Of a stretch of DNA of 64,000 bases, positions 1 through 17,639 are shown one piece after another. Each line of letters opens with the position of its first letter. The first letter of the stretch is position 1. The notes below the pieces were generated by a model that saw only the letters and a program-made list of their open reading frames with translations, was not told where the DNA came from and did not search any database. This DNA comes from Halocaridina rubra (lineage: Eukaryota; Arthropoda; Malacostraca; Decapoda; Atyidae). The position numbers were made by a program, and so were the translations under genes. Where the stretch lies: NCBI GenBank assembly GCA_037179515.1, contig JAXCGZ010020825.1:98501-162500 (forward strand), read 5' to 3'.

Positions 1-423
1 TTTTGTCAGAAACTGCCAATATCCAATCAAGAAACTACTAATCAGTATTGTCACTCTCCAGTCTGCACAATTACCCCTATAGAATATTCCCTTGCATCTT
101 CTGTCGCTATCTTTCATTTTTTTCCTTCACAGATGTCTTCCGTGTTTCATAAAGTGTTTTGATTATTACATTGGATTTCAACATCAAGGAACATAGTTTT
201 TTACTTCTACCTCACAAAAAATTTTACTTTGTATTTTGATACAACTAAGTCATAGGCTCTTACGTTGTTTTTTTTACATGAAGCATTAATGCAGGTGATC
301 ATATGTATTTATCTTTGATTTTCATTAGGTTACATTATGTCTTTTATCAAGTACTTTTTCGTTTTAAGTCTTTTCTTTAAATCTTGATTTGATTAGCTAC
401 TTTAATTTTCATTGTCTTTTTAG
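1..423 (+). other. cac intron sequence (upstream part)
   Basis: AT-rich sequence with no credible coding potential. It ends in a long pyrimidine run and TAG that form the acceptor of the first microexon. The upstream exon of the gene lies outside the window. Confidence 0.7.
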
Positions 424-456
424 GCTGAGAAAGTTGCTGATATTGTTGGTGAAGGG
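424..456 (+). CDS. cac: cacophony microexon 1 (33 nt, AEKVADIVGEG)
   Basis: A predicted 33-nt exon encoding AEKVADIVGEG, in the cytoplasmic C-terminal tail of the Cav2-type calcium channel alpha-1 subunit. It is preceded by a strong pyrimidine tract plus TAG and followed by the donor GTTAGT. It enters and leaves in phase 0, which fits the phase-0 start of the exon at 4428. A paralogous 33-nt exon with the same donor lies 1.2 kb downstream. The splice sites and the matching copy are seen; assignment to cac rests on position and phase, so use in mRNA is inferred. Confidence 0.6.
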
Positions 457-952
457 GTTAGTACTTTCTATTCCAGTATTTTCTAAATATGAAAATACTT
501 CCTTAAGAATTGCGGCATTTTATTCTCACACTGCTACTTTTTCATGTTTCCATTAAAAAATACCAACTTCTTATTTGTTTTTCTTCTTTTTTATAGCTAA
601 AGGTTCAATGCTTTTTCCCACTGACCAGTACAATAGGGAGTACTTATATTATGATTTTCCCCTTTATTTGAAATTTTATTTCTTCCAGCTTTGTCCAAAA
701 TATAGACTTTACAGTACTTTCAAATCTGGCACTAATTCATTAGCATATAAAAACTATTGGTCTTTCAGCAGTAACACATAATATCTTACTGTGCATTCTG
801 ACAAAGCCGAAATTACAGCATCTGATAATCTGTCCATTGTCTTATTCTAAACGACTATTTCCTGAATTGACACATCACAATAGTCATAGGATACTCACAT
901 GTATTTAACCTTTTTTACTGCTTTTCCAACACCAAATTACAAGGTGATTAGT

Positions 953-1246
953 ATCTTATCCTTTAAAATTCTTATATATACCCAGTTTAAGTGTAATTTT
1001 CTTATTAACGTTTACAATGCTTAAAAGAACCCTCAATGCAAAGATTTATTCACTATTTTCCAATAACTGGTATCAATTCTACTCTCATGAATATTATTAT
1101 CATCTTACCCTTTAATATTCTTATATTCACCTAATTTAAGTGTAATTTTCTTATTAACCTTTACAATGCTTAAAGGAACCCTCACTGCATAGATTGATTC
1201 ACTATTTTCCAATAAGTGGTGTCAGTTCTACTCTCATGATTATTGT
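953..1246 (+). repeat. 149-bp tandem duplication in cac intron
   Basis: The segment 953-1101 is repeated at 1102-1246 with roughly 90% identity by eye. Both copies begin ATCTTA(T/C)CCTTTAA and run through CCCTCA(A/C)TGCA to TCTCATGA. It lies between the two paralogous microexons, so local tandem duplication has acted here more than once. Confidence 0.85.
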
Positions 1247-1653
1247 TCTTGTGCATCCTGTGACCTTTCACTGTTGTCCTCATGTTGTGTGCTTAACATC
1301 ACATGAAAGCAGTCTGTAGTTGACGATGGAGTTACTCGATATGTATTCTTCTCTGTTATTGACATCTCATCTCTTTAATGCAGTTAGTATTTATTTGAAA
1401 TGGATGTAATATATCAAGAGAAGCAGACTGCTTGTTGTGAGCCTGTGTTTGAGAAACCATATATAAGTGAAAATCATGGTATAGGTAAATCTTGGCTCTG
1501 ATACTTTCGTTTCTCCTGGAAGATGATATTTTCTAGTTTTCATGTATAGCTTGCATTATATTACTGATGAATGTAATACTAGCTTAAGTGTATTTTTCTT
1601 AATAACCCTTTCTGTATAGATCAGAATCAGCAGATCATATTATCTTTTTAGGT

Positions 1654-1686
1654 CGGCAAACTTGCGGGTATTGTTGGAGATGGGGT
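1654..1686 (+). CDS. cac: cacophony microexon 2 (33 nt, VGKLAGIVGDG)
   Basis: A predicted 33-nt exon encoding VGKLAGIVGDG. It is the same length as microexon 1, matches it in six of eleven residues, and has the same style of acceptor (TTTTTAG) and donor (GTTAGT). It is phase 0 on both sides, so it could be included together with microexon 1, instead of it, or skipped, without changing frame. Mutually exclusive use is plausible but not shown by sequence. Confidence 0.6.
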
Positions 1687-4427
<2,741 letters not shown>

Positions 4428-4588
4428 AAGCCAAGTTTGTTTGCGCGGTTGATGGGCATAGCAGCTCCTGCAGCTCCAAGTAAAAGTACACACGCATCCA
4501 GAACCAGCTTGCCTCGTTCCATTGATGAGCACCAAGATTCCCAAGGTCATCCGAGTCGTCAGGGCAGCCTCTCCCAGTCCAACGTAAG
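4428..4588 (+). CDS. cac: cacophony C-terminal tail exon A
   Basis: A 161-nt exon in the cytoplasmic tail of the channel. It starts in phase 0 with KPSLFARLMG and continues through the Ser/Arg-rich SRTSLPRSIDEHQ to RQGSLSQSNV. The acceptor is CTACAG. The donor is AAG|GTAGGG, chosen because it leaves phase 2 and joins cleanly to the next exon (AG + C = Ser). A tempting earlier donor at 4584 (AAC|GTAAGG) would put a stop in the next exon. RxxS patterns such as RTSLPRS and RQGS could be kinase sites; this is inference. Confidence 0.8.
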
Positions 4589-4745
4589 GTAGGGCGACGA
4601 CTAAGGATGTCCTCCCTCACTGTCATCAGTCACGGGCTGGTCTGAAGAGACATGATACCCATCTGCTCTGAACATCTAGTGGCTGATATGTCATGATAAT
4701 AATATACTCTATATGGACTATATAGATAAATATTTGTAAAACTAC

Positions 4746-4890
4746 CACCACAGTCTGTAATACTTGTCACAGAGACTGTGGTGTAATTTTGGTGCAATTA
4801 CTATTTTTAATGATTTCTCAAATATTTATAAAGATAAAACGTCAGTATTCAGCTTGCATAGATTGTGGTGGTTGTCGTAATCTATGCAAG
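4746..4890 (+). promoter_or_regulatory. Two intronic RNA hairpins between cac exons A and B
   Basis: Within the 399-nt intron there is an 11-bp perfect inverted repeat (CACCACAGTCT at 4746-4756 with AGACTGTGGTG at 4773-4783). There is also a 12-bp perfect inverted repeat (CTTGCATAGATT at 4853-4864 with AATCTATGCAAG at 4879-4890). The second loop contains GTGGTGGT, complementary to ACCACCAC at 4744-4751, so the two structures could compete. A splicing or editing role is inference. Confidence 0.4.
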
Positions 4891-4987
4891 TGCTATACTC
4901 TTGTGTGATTATAAGTAGCAAATGAGCGTTACTTATTGATATAAACATTTAGACTGATCCCATTCTTCAATCTTCTTCGTTTTGCAG

Positions 4988-5105
4988 CATAGACAATGTA
5001 CTTGGTAGTGACAAAGGGTCAAAAAAGTCCCTGACGTTGTTGGGTGGAGGCGTTGGACCCAAGCGTGGCTCAGACCACGAAGGGTCTAGTGTGGCCAGTT
5101 GGCAG
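4988..5105 (+). CDS. cac: cacophony C-terminal tail exon B
   Basis: A 118-nt exon after TTTTGCAG. The first base completes a Ser codon begun in exon A. It then encodes IDNVLGSDKGSKKSLTLLGG and ends HEGSSVASWQ in phase 0 before GTTTGG. The tail here is Ser/Gly/Lys-rich and probably disordered. The phase-0 end matches the phase-0 start of the exon at 24044, across an 18.9-kb intron. Confidence 0.8.
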
Positions 5106-5575
5106 GTTTGGTGCTAGCTGTCCTCGCGATGCATGATGTTAAAAGTGTTTATTGCCGCATGGCTAATATCATCGGACTAGGGCACAATTCAATGCTAAAG
5201 TCATTTTTAATTTTGTTGATTGTTTATCTATCAATATTATATAACTTTGATGCACAAATTTAAGTGTTTGAGGTTTTTATGCTCTCACTCATTTTACATT
5301 ATAATGTTCAGTGGGAAAATAAACATGATTGATTTTGTTTTACTACATCTCTGGATTTGATCGCTGCTCCAAAAATTCAATGATACGCTACAGCACCAGT
5401 GGTATATTTGCATTTTCAAATGCCAATTCCCTTACCCAAGTCTAGCCCTCTAGACCCGTATACATATAAATACGTGATACCCAAGATCTATGCATGAAAA
5501 ATGTGATCAGAGGTGAAAAAAATATTTTTGTTCATTTATTTTCTATATACTTATCCTCCTCAAAATATTCATTAT

Positions 5576-5830
5576 TTATATATTTGTAAAGGTATGGAAG
5601 GGCTCTTTCACATTAATTCTATGATACATATAGGATAACCTAAAATGTTTTTGTCGTTTGCAGATATTGCTATTAGTGACTGAGCAGATACCCTTATCAC
5701 TCTCATCTCCACTACCAACATCATCATCATCATCATTACTCACTTCCTCATCACAGTCCTCTCTTCGGGCATTTAATTTATCATCTTGAGTGAATTCTTC
5801 CATATGTGGCTCATAGTTTATGTCAACATC
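5576..5830 (-). pseudogene. Acidic ORF remnant, possible DNA-transposase N-terminus
   Basis: The minus strand encodes an Asp/Glu-rich stretch (NDDDDDVGSGDESD) with an in-frame stop just upstream of its first Met. Acidic N-termini of this kind occur in piggyBac-type transposases, but no catalytic domain follows. The assignment is weak. It lies antisense in the large cac intron, next to a SINE. Confidence 0.2.
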
Positions 5831-5944
5831 TACGTCATTATCTTCTTAGTCAACTTAGTATAAGGAAATATTACTGAGAGTAGCAACAGCTGCAGATTCT
5901 CATCAAGCCTGCTTTGTTTCCATCCCTATTTATTAAAGGTTGCC

Positions 5945-6165
5945 GGTTAAAGGTTGTCGGTGTTTCAGTTCCGATATCCATCTGAGATGCTCCTCAGAAC
6001 GTCAGCCGGGGCAAGCCCCAACCCCCCACTGTGGTGCCCATCCACAGCAGTAACCTTCCCAGTAAACTGCTTAAACTCTCGGTCCTGAGCGGGAACCGAT
6101 CTGTTGACCTCGCGAATGCGAGGCCAGCGCGTTACCACTGTACTAGCCAGAAGGCTAGTACAGTG
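5945..6165 (-). mobile_element. tRNA-derived SINE
   Basis: Read on the minus strand, it begins with a tRNA-like head: an A-box-like TAGTACAGTGGTAACGCG, an anticodon-arm-like CCTCGCATTCGCGAGG and a B-box-like GGTTCCCGCTC. About 120 bp of unrelated body follows. The head is degenerate and no acceptor-stem pairing is convincing, so this is a SINE and not a tRNA gene. A perfect 13-bp palindrome (6136-6165) sits at its 5' end. Confidence 0.6.
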
Positions 6166-6615
6166 CTTCATATCATGTCTCCAAATGGCATTCAGTATTT
6201 CATTGAAAGCTATATTCATCGGAAAAATTTATATAATTATTTATTTCCCGTCAAAACAGCGTAATTAGTAAGAAATATGTAGTACTCCAACTTCCTTCTC
6301 GGTATGTATAGGATATGAAGCCTAGGGAATGCATGGCTGTACTTACATTGTTCAAAGGAAAGTAACGTATTTAGTGAGAAAATACTAATGAGAATGTTAA
6401 CCATGAATAAAAAATTGCAAAGTGCTGCAAAACTAAAATTCGCCCTAAGACAGTGCAAGTTTTATCACTGCTGAGACAATGCTATACCATAGCTGCAGTT
6501 ACCTGGCCCATCACCGATGACAGTAAGGGAAATATTGTTCCACTATCATTAAGACAAAATACATACAATGTGGCTATGATATAAGACAAATATATATGAG
6601 CATGTAAACAGCAGT

Positions 6616-8649
6616 AATTGCCTAATTGTGCTTACGGGAAAGAGCACCAAGCTCGTAACTTCCTGGTCGGTTCCATTTTGTACTTAGTGATACTTATCAT
6701 ACATCTCCTTAAAACTATGGATTGAGTTAGCATTAACTACCTCCTCGCCTAGCGAATTCCAATTATCAACTACTCTTACACTAAAAAAGTATTTCCTTAC
6801 ATCCTGCCAAGAAGTTTTCTTGTGAAGCTTTAAACTATGACCTCTAGTTTTAGTGCCAGCCATATCAAATTATCGATCCCAATCCACTCGGTCATAACCA
6901 TGAAGGAATTTAAAGAATGTTACCATATCCCCCTCAATCTTCTAGCGTCGAGTGATGGTAAATCTAATTCCCTCAGCCTCTCATCATAACTGAGATTGCC
7001 TATTTCTGGCACCAGTTTTGTTCCATGTCTTTGAACTTTTTCCAGCTTAACTACATGCTTTTTCAAGTGCGGATTCCAAAAGGGGGCTGCATATTCAAGT
7101 TTTGGCCTCACATAGGTTACATAAATATTTCTGAACATTTCCTTGTCCATGTGCCTGAAGGCTACCCTTACATTTGCTAAGAAAGCATATGATGCCCTTA
7201 CTATGCTATTTATATGCATTTATGGAGACAAATCGGCCAGTATATTTACTCATAGATCTCTCTCTTTCTCTGTCTCTTGAAGTTCTACTCCTGCCACCGA
7301 GTAGTCAAGCTTGGGCTTTCTTGCACTTGTACCCATTCTCATTACCTTACATTTTGAAGTATTGAATTTCATTAGCAACTTCTCTGTCCACTCATGCAGA
7401 CTATTTAGATCTTCCTGAAGTTCTCTGGTAGGTCATTTACATATACAAGGAACAAAAGTGGGCCTAAAACTGAACCCTGTGGAACTACATTACTAACTCT
7501 TCTCCATTCAGACATTGGGTGTCTTACTCTAACCCTCTGTTCCCTTCCTTCTAAGCATGTTTTTATCCATTTCAAGACATTTCCACATATTCTTGACATT
7601 GCTTGCGGCGTCTTAATAAGTCTCGCGGATGGGACAGTGTCAAATGCTTTCTGGAAGTCTAGGAATATGCAATCTGTCCAGCCCCCTCTCTCCTGTAAGA
7701 TTCGGCTTACCTCATCATAAAATTCTGATAAGTTTGTTACTGTTGATCTACCTTCTCTGAAGCCATGTTTTCTCACTGACAAAAAGTTGAAGTATTCCAA
7801 GTGAAGAGAGATATGTTTCCTTAGTAGTTTCTCTAAAACTTTGCAAACCATGCTGGTCAAGGAAACAGGTCTATAGTTTAGAGCCATATCCCTCCTTCCC
7901 TTTTTGAAGATAGGTATCACATTCGGTTGTTTCCAGCATCTTGATTTTTTTTTTCGTTGATGTTCTACCTTGAGGGTGAGCGGACCTTCCCATTTGGAAT
8001 CTCCCCTGACTCCAGCAACTTTTTAAATATGATACTTAGTGCCACTGATATTGAATTTGCACATTTTTTAAGTACATGAGGGGATATATCATCAGGACTT
8101 GTAGCTTTATGGGCTTCTAACTGCAGCAGCGCTTTGCATACCTTTGTGGCTGAAAGGATGATGTTCTCTAAAACCGGCCCATGAGCATCTATATCTGCAA
8201 TCTGAGGGGGTGGGGTATTTTCTACTGTAAATACTGACTGATACTCCTTGTCCAATTCTTTGCAGATCTCTTCATCCATCTCAGTGATGCTTCCACTCGC
8301 TTTCTTAAGCTTTCAAACCTGTTCTTTTACCTTCAGTTTTCCTCTGATAAAGCTGTGGAAAAGTTTGGACATTTATTTAGCCTTCCTGGTGATGTCCCTT
8401 TCATAGTCTGTCTCTTTCTCTCCTCTTTTACTTAGGTAATCATTTCTTGCTTTTTTATAGGTCTGCCAGGTATTTATGTTTTTTCTCCTAAACCTTTTCC
8501 AGCATTTGTCTCTCCACTCCTTGGCTCTTTTACACTCAGTATTGAACCATTTCTCTCTGACATGAATTACACCTACTTTAGTGACAGGTATGCAGCAATC
8601 TACTATCTTCTCATATTTCTTACAAAAGATGTCGTACAATGGCAAGCTT
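6616..8649 (-). pseudogene. CR1-like LINE copy 1, degraded ORF2 fragment
   Basis: A 5'-truncated copy of the family seen intact at 45034-48455. Minus-strand pieces match its linker region (8373-8645, 7965-8279), its reverse transcriptase (7405-7920, with LNYRPVSLTS, LDFQKAFDTV and VPQGSVLGP) and its C-terminal domain (6920-7219, TYVRPKLEYAAPFWNPH). Frameshifts and stops break the frame. About 79 bp encoding the FADD catalytic motif are deleted at a CTCT microhomology near 7420. The 3' end keeps the terminal hairpin and the ATTAGG-type end. Confidence 0.9.
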
Positions 8650-8828
8650 TAAACTCCCACCTAGCCATTCAGCTTGTGACTGCCCAAAAATACAAGATAA
8701 TGTTCAGCATGCCTCTATGAAGACAAATATATTAACCTGTGGCTTAGAACTAGCAATATATCGTATATGCTTGGCTGAGTGGTGGAAGCAGGAATAAAAC
8801 TCGAGGCTGCCTTAGAATTAACACTGAT

Positions 8829-9875
8829 TTTTTTTTATGAGTTAGACACCGAGATGGGCAAAGAAATTGCCCTCTTTGGGCCCGAGCACCAAAGAGAATA
8901 AGAATAAAAATTTCCTGCCTTGTCGAAAGACAAGGCAGGAATATGAAATTGCTAAATAATAGAAATAAGACAGATAGGCGGAAAGAATAGACACAGTAAT
9001 GGAGACCTAAAAATATGGCAGGATTAAGCCCTGAGATAACGATATATTAGCTTTTTGAAAGAAGAATGGTCATAAGAGTTACGAAAGACAGAAGGAGGAA
9101 GAAAGTTGCAGACTGGAGGTAAAAGGAGAGAAGCAGTCACTGTGTTGACCAGTCTGCGAACTTCAAATCTCCACACACGACCTGTGTGGTGGCTGCTTGG
9201 CATATGTTACACGGCCTTGCCAGCAGGTGAGCAATGTAACTTGCCATATCATCAAAGCAGTGATGTAAGAGAGAAAAAGAAATTATACCTTACGCAAAGG
9301 TAAAGAGAATCGAAATCAGAAATAAGAGGAAGATCGTTGATGAGTCTTATGGCATTAGATTCAATTCTATCAATGAAATAAGTGTAAGATGAAGCACTCT
9401 ATATGGGAGAGCAGTATTTCAGTAATCGAGAAAAGGAAGAGTAATGGTGATAACAAAGCAGCTTTGACAATTTGAAAAATGAGACTCCTTCAAGACAAGT
9501 TAGAGGCCATCTGAATTTCTTAATAGAATTAAGAGGATAAATGTTTTTTATCAAGACATTAGGGCTATCAGAAGGAGATAAATATAAAGGAATAACCAGA
9601 AACTGAGTCCTGGAGGCATTAAATTGTATTAAATTTTGAGTGACCCAGTCATATACTCTCTGTAAATCAGAATAGAGAGTTGAAGTAAGAGTGTTTCAAG
9701 ACTGATTTTGAGCAACAGACAAAGGTGATTAGAAGGCATTGGAAATATAAAAGGTAGAATCGTCGGCAAAGGCGTGGAGATGAGAGGAGTAAGGAAACTA
9801 GAGAACGTTATTGATGAAGAGATGGAACAGAGTAGGTGAAAGAAAAGAACCCTGTAGAACACCACTGTTAGCTGG
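8829..9875 (-). pseudogene. Degenerate non-LTR retrotransposon 3' half
   Basis: The minus strand shows a broken reverse transcriptase: SGVLQGSFLSPTLFHLFIND, then HAFADDSTFYISNAF, then a C-terminal part rich in stops. This is the RT palm of a Jockey-superfamily-like LINE distinct from the CR1-like family next to it. The 3' end near 8829 has a poly(A) tail (T run on the + strand) preceded by three hairpins (8856-8941). It is old and non-functional. Clade assignment is uncertain. Confidence 0.65.
8856..8941 (-). other. Three tandem hairpins in LINE 3' UTR
   Basis: Stem-loops occur at 8856-8872 (GGGCAA/TTGCCC), 8872-8896 (CTCTTTGG/CCAAAGAG) and 8912-8941. The last is a perfect 13-bp stem, TTCCTGCCTTGTC, closed by a GAAA tetraloop. 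They lie immediately upstream of the poly(A) end of the LINE. In LINEs such 3' structures are often recognised by the element's own RT. Confidence 0.6.
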
Positions 9876-11689
9876 GAATTAGCTAGATGTTGCACTGGCA
9901 AGAAATAGTTACTGTGTTCTTGTTCACCAAGTAGTAATTTCTTTGTCATGTCTCATCATATAACAGTTCATCAACCTATAAGCATCTTTTCATAATTTTT
10001 TTAAGTGTGAATGCAAATTGTCACATGTAGTGTACTTCTTCTTGATTCTCAACTCCCAATGTGTATTTTCCTTGATGAACGACGCAGTGATTGTGTTGCT
10101 CTTTTCCATCCTTTGTTTTTAACAAATCCACAGAAACAAGCCTCATAGGATTATTTTTATTTATTAGGGCATATAAACACCTCATTTACAAAGTTTTCAA
10201 GATTTATCTACTTGCCCAGTTGATTAAATCCAGAGATTACTTCAAGTTCATTTGTCATCATTATTTGATTATACTGTGCTTAGGTAATACTTATTCTTAA
10301 AACACTTTAAAACTTATAAAGTAATGTAAAAATCAGTTTTAAAAAATAATTTTTACTATTACTGGCTACAGATGATGCAGGAGTTAGCCTCCTTTTTTCT
10401 ATAAATTAATTTTGTTGCTTTAGCAGTGTTAAGGCCCTGTTCAATGATGATAGTGTGTGATATAATGTTGTTGGAGATATTGTCTTCTTCACATCTAATG
10501 AAGAGGGTTATTGTTTTGTATGGCCATTTATACCTGTAGTATTGTACCATATAGGACTTTGTCATATTCCTTCATGTCGCACTGTTATTTTACTAAAATT
10601 CTTGTAAACTTCAATATTTTTAGAGCTGCTGTACAGTGTTTCCTAATGAGATACTAAGTAAATGGCATGAGGAAACAAGTGAATTATGATAAGCATTGAC
10701 TTTAATGAGCCTCCGCTATAAACCAAGTTAAATGTGAGAAAAAATATATATTCACGTTCATGGTCCTCTTGTAGGTACTGGAGACTGTTTAGAGCATATG
10801 AAGTACTGATAACATTAATATTGATAGTTTTGGTATGTTTTCCACCTAAAAGGTTTGTGTATAGGGTACTTTCTGAAATTAGATTCTCCTGCATTTGCAC
10901 ATAGTAACCTTGGTATAGATGAGACGAATGGCTTAGAGTGTAGAATACTAAGATTATTTTTGTTTATATTAGACTCGATATATCAGTCAGAACAGAGCTC
11001 AATATGACGATAACCCTCAGCAAATTACATGTTTGATACTTGGTATTTAAGAATTTAGTAGCCATATCTTACCTCCAAACTGTCTGCATTTAGGAATGTT
11101 CTATAAATAGGTTGGGAATATAGAATGACCAAGCTGTTTTGCAAATGCTTAAGATTAATAAGTACCAAATAATTAAACTATTTAAAAGGGTATTCTAGCA
11201 TCCATTAGATTCAACTTTCTTATACGGAGATGTCTCCTAATATATTACAAGATATATAAGTACTGGACTCCTTCGATGCCACTCTACTAAGCAGACTTTC
11301 AGCTTGCTGAGGGTTGTATTGGGCATTACTTTTACCCTTTAATTTTCCTCCAACTGGCAAGTCTAGCACACTCAGTTCTATGAAATCAGAATCCTAGAGC
11401 CTAGTCTAAAGTTTTAATGTTGCCCGAGGTTGGATCATGTTTTGGAATGTGTTAAGTATTTATTTTGATTGACTTAGATCGGTAGAAAAAATAAGTTTGC
11501 TTTTATGATAATACATTTGTTTAAAACAGGAAGTAGTTTCAAGATTTTACTGATAACAGTTTAGTAGGAATGCAGAAATACATTTTATATATAATAAGAT
11601 AGAGAAAAACAGAAATGCTATTATGACTTTGAGATAACATTTGCATAAATTTATAAATAGATATAATCATTAGCTTTATATAGCTTGCT
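9876..11689. other. Intronic sequence with no recognised feature
   Basis: AT-rich sequence inside the large cac intron. Open frames are short and show no domain-like composition, and I see no TIR, tRNA-like head or RT motif. Confidence 0.5.
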
Positions 11690-14296
<2,607 letters not shown>

Positions 14297-14874
14297 ATAA
14301 TAGAAAACATTTGTGTCACTATGTAATGGGTCTGTATAAAATATTTTCATACATATTTACATTACAATGTGATCTCTTTTTCATGGGAAATGTTGTATTT
14401 TGAGTCTCAGCTTAAATATTTTATGTTATACCCTAAGAGTAACGAGAATAATGCCATTCACCTTATGAACTTGTACAGCGTTGATAGGTAGCCCATCATA
14501 TATAACAGCACATTATCCAGAATTAAATAAATATCATTGCTAAGGTATAACATGTTTCAGAATATTATGAATATTACTGTAAATAAAAAGTAAGATGCCT
14601 TAAGGGAAGAAAAGTGTTTTTGCTGAGCTTCCATGCAACCTGAGAAAAGTTTCATTCAGGGTGTGTGTATGCTGCAACCTGTATCAAACTGCTCTTGAAA
14701 AACAGGCAGAGCTAATAATTCCAGCCATCTGTTCACACTGGTGATCGATTTTACAGTCTCTGGATAATGTGGGTCGACACTAATTCTCAAAAATTCCAGA
14801 AAACTATGCAGCCTCTACCTCAGCTGCTGCTACACCAGCGATGATATCTCATTCAATTCTTTGAGACTTACTTT

Positions 14875-14876
<2 letters not shown>

Positions 14877-14959
<83 letters not shown>

Positions 14960-15061
14960 CATACATACATACATACATACATACATACATACATACATAC
15001 ATACATACATACATACATACATACATACATACATACATACATACATACATACATACATACA

Positions 15062-15119
<58 letters not shown>
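14877..15119. repeat. Compound microsatellite (AT)n(ACAT)n(AT)n(AG)n
   Basis: An AT block to about 14955, then about 34 ATAC/ACAT tetranucleotides to 15090, a short AT block, and (AG)n to 15119. The long Met-Tyr-Val-Cys and Tyr-Ile frames across it are repeat artefacts. Confidence 0.99.
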
Positions 15120-15689
15120 CTATTTTCAAATATATAAGATAAGTAATACATATATTATAAGCACATAACAAAGCAGAAAGACTTGTAGTTATTTATATTA
15201 ACATGCAAATAGTGTAGAGTGTAAAAGTTATAAAGATTTACTGTACAGTAAACAAATTAATGCACTCTATTTTGAGGTGGGCAACAGGCATACACTGGGA
15301 CAAGCATGGTAATGGTGAGCACGTAACTTAAGCTGTAGAAGAGGAGGAGGATGCGGGAGAACGAACCTCTATCTGCAAACGTTTTGCCGCCTCCGTATCA
15401 GCTGATGCGCCCTCGCACGCTTTTTCCCTGACGATATACAAATCTTAACACAAACACAGTTAGAACAAGCAATATATCCACGCAGTATGCTGGCTAAAGA
15501 GACACTGAAGCACATTTCAACATGGCGGAAAAGTGCCTCCGAGGCGGTCGATTATATACTAAAATGAAAAATTTTTCTTCAAATTTTTTCGGCGGGCATT
15601 ATTCGTGTATTTTGCATATTTTTACTATTAATTTTTGGGGGCGTTATTTCAACTTTGTGTATTTTAAACACACGTAAAAAGTGAACTGA

Positions 15690-17036
<1,347 letters not shown>

Positions 17037-17639
17037 TGCACTTGTGTTGTAGGCATCTGTTATTTTGACAAAAAACATAATACTTCAGTAGTTACGATTT
17101 TTCCTTTTTCATGGGAGAAATACTTTAAATATTGGATGAAGTAGATAATTTTAGAGCAAAGGAATTTGGAGGCTTTTGCATAGGACAGCTTTCTCCCTGC
17201 GTAAGGGGTAAGAAGAAACCGTTCCTTTTATTTAGAGGTGATATTAAGTTGTATTTTTTATGGCACACTGTGAGCAAAACATTCTCTCAGGGGGTAAAAT
17301 TCTCGTTTATTGGTTTCTCGTGATCTGTGGGTGATACTCACCAGTGAGGCTGGATTAAAATGAATCGGCATTGAACCTTCTGTAAGCTGTCATATGAAAC
17401 CTTTCTTCTAAGTGTGACTAATTTGCTTATTTTGCAGACTTTTTACTCCAAAAGTGATAGCAGTCTGTCAGCAGTTTGTTCAAGAGACTTTTTTTTTAAT
17501 TTTATTTGTGAAAAGTCCTTCATGAACGAGATAAGCTCTGGATTTGAGATGTCATGGTATAAGTTGTGATGTACTTTGTATATAATGTTTGTTGCCACTT
17601 ATACATTCTTTGACATTTCTTTATAATTATCCTTGCTGG

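Noticed and set aside
4428..4583. Earlier donor AAC|GTAAGG for cac exon A
   Set aside because: It matches the donor consensus but would shift the next exon into a frame with an early stop; the donor at 4589 keeps the frame.
14830..15171. Met-Tyr-Val-Cys repeat ORF of 113 codons
   Set aside because: Translation of the ACAT tetranucleotide array.
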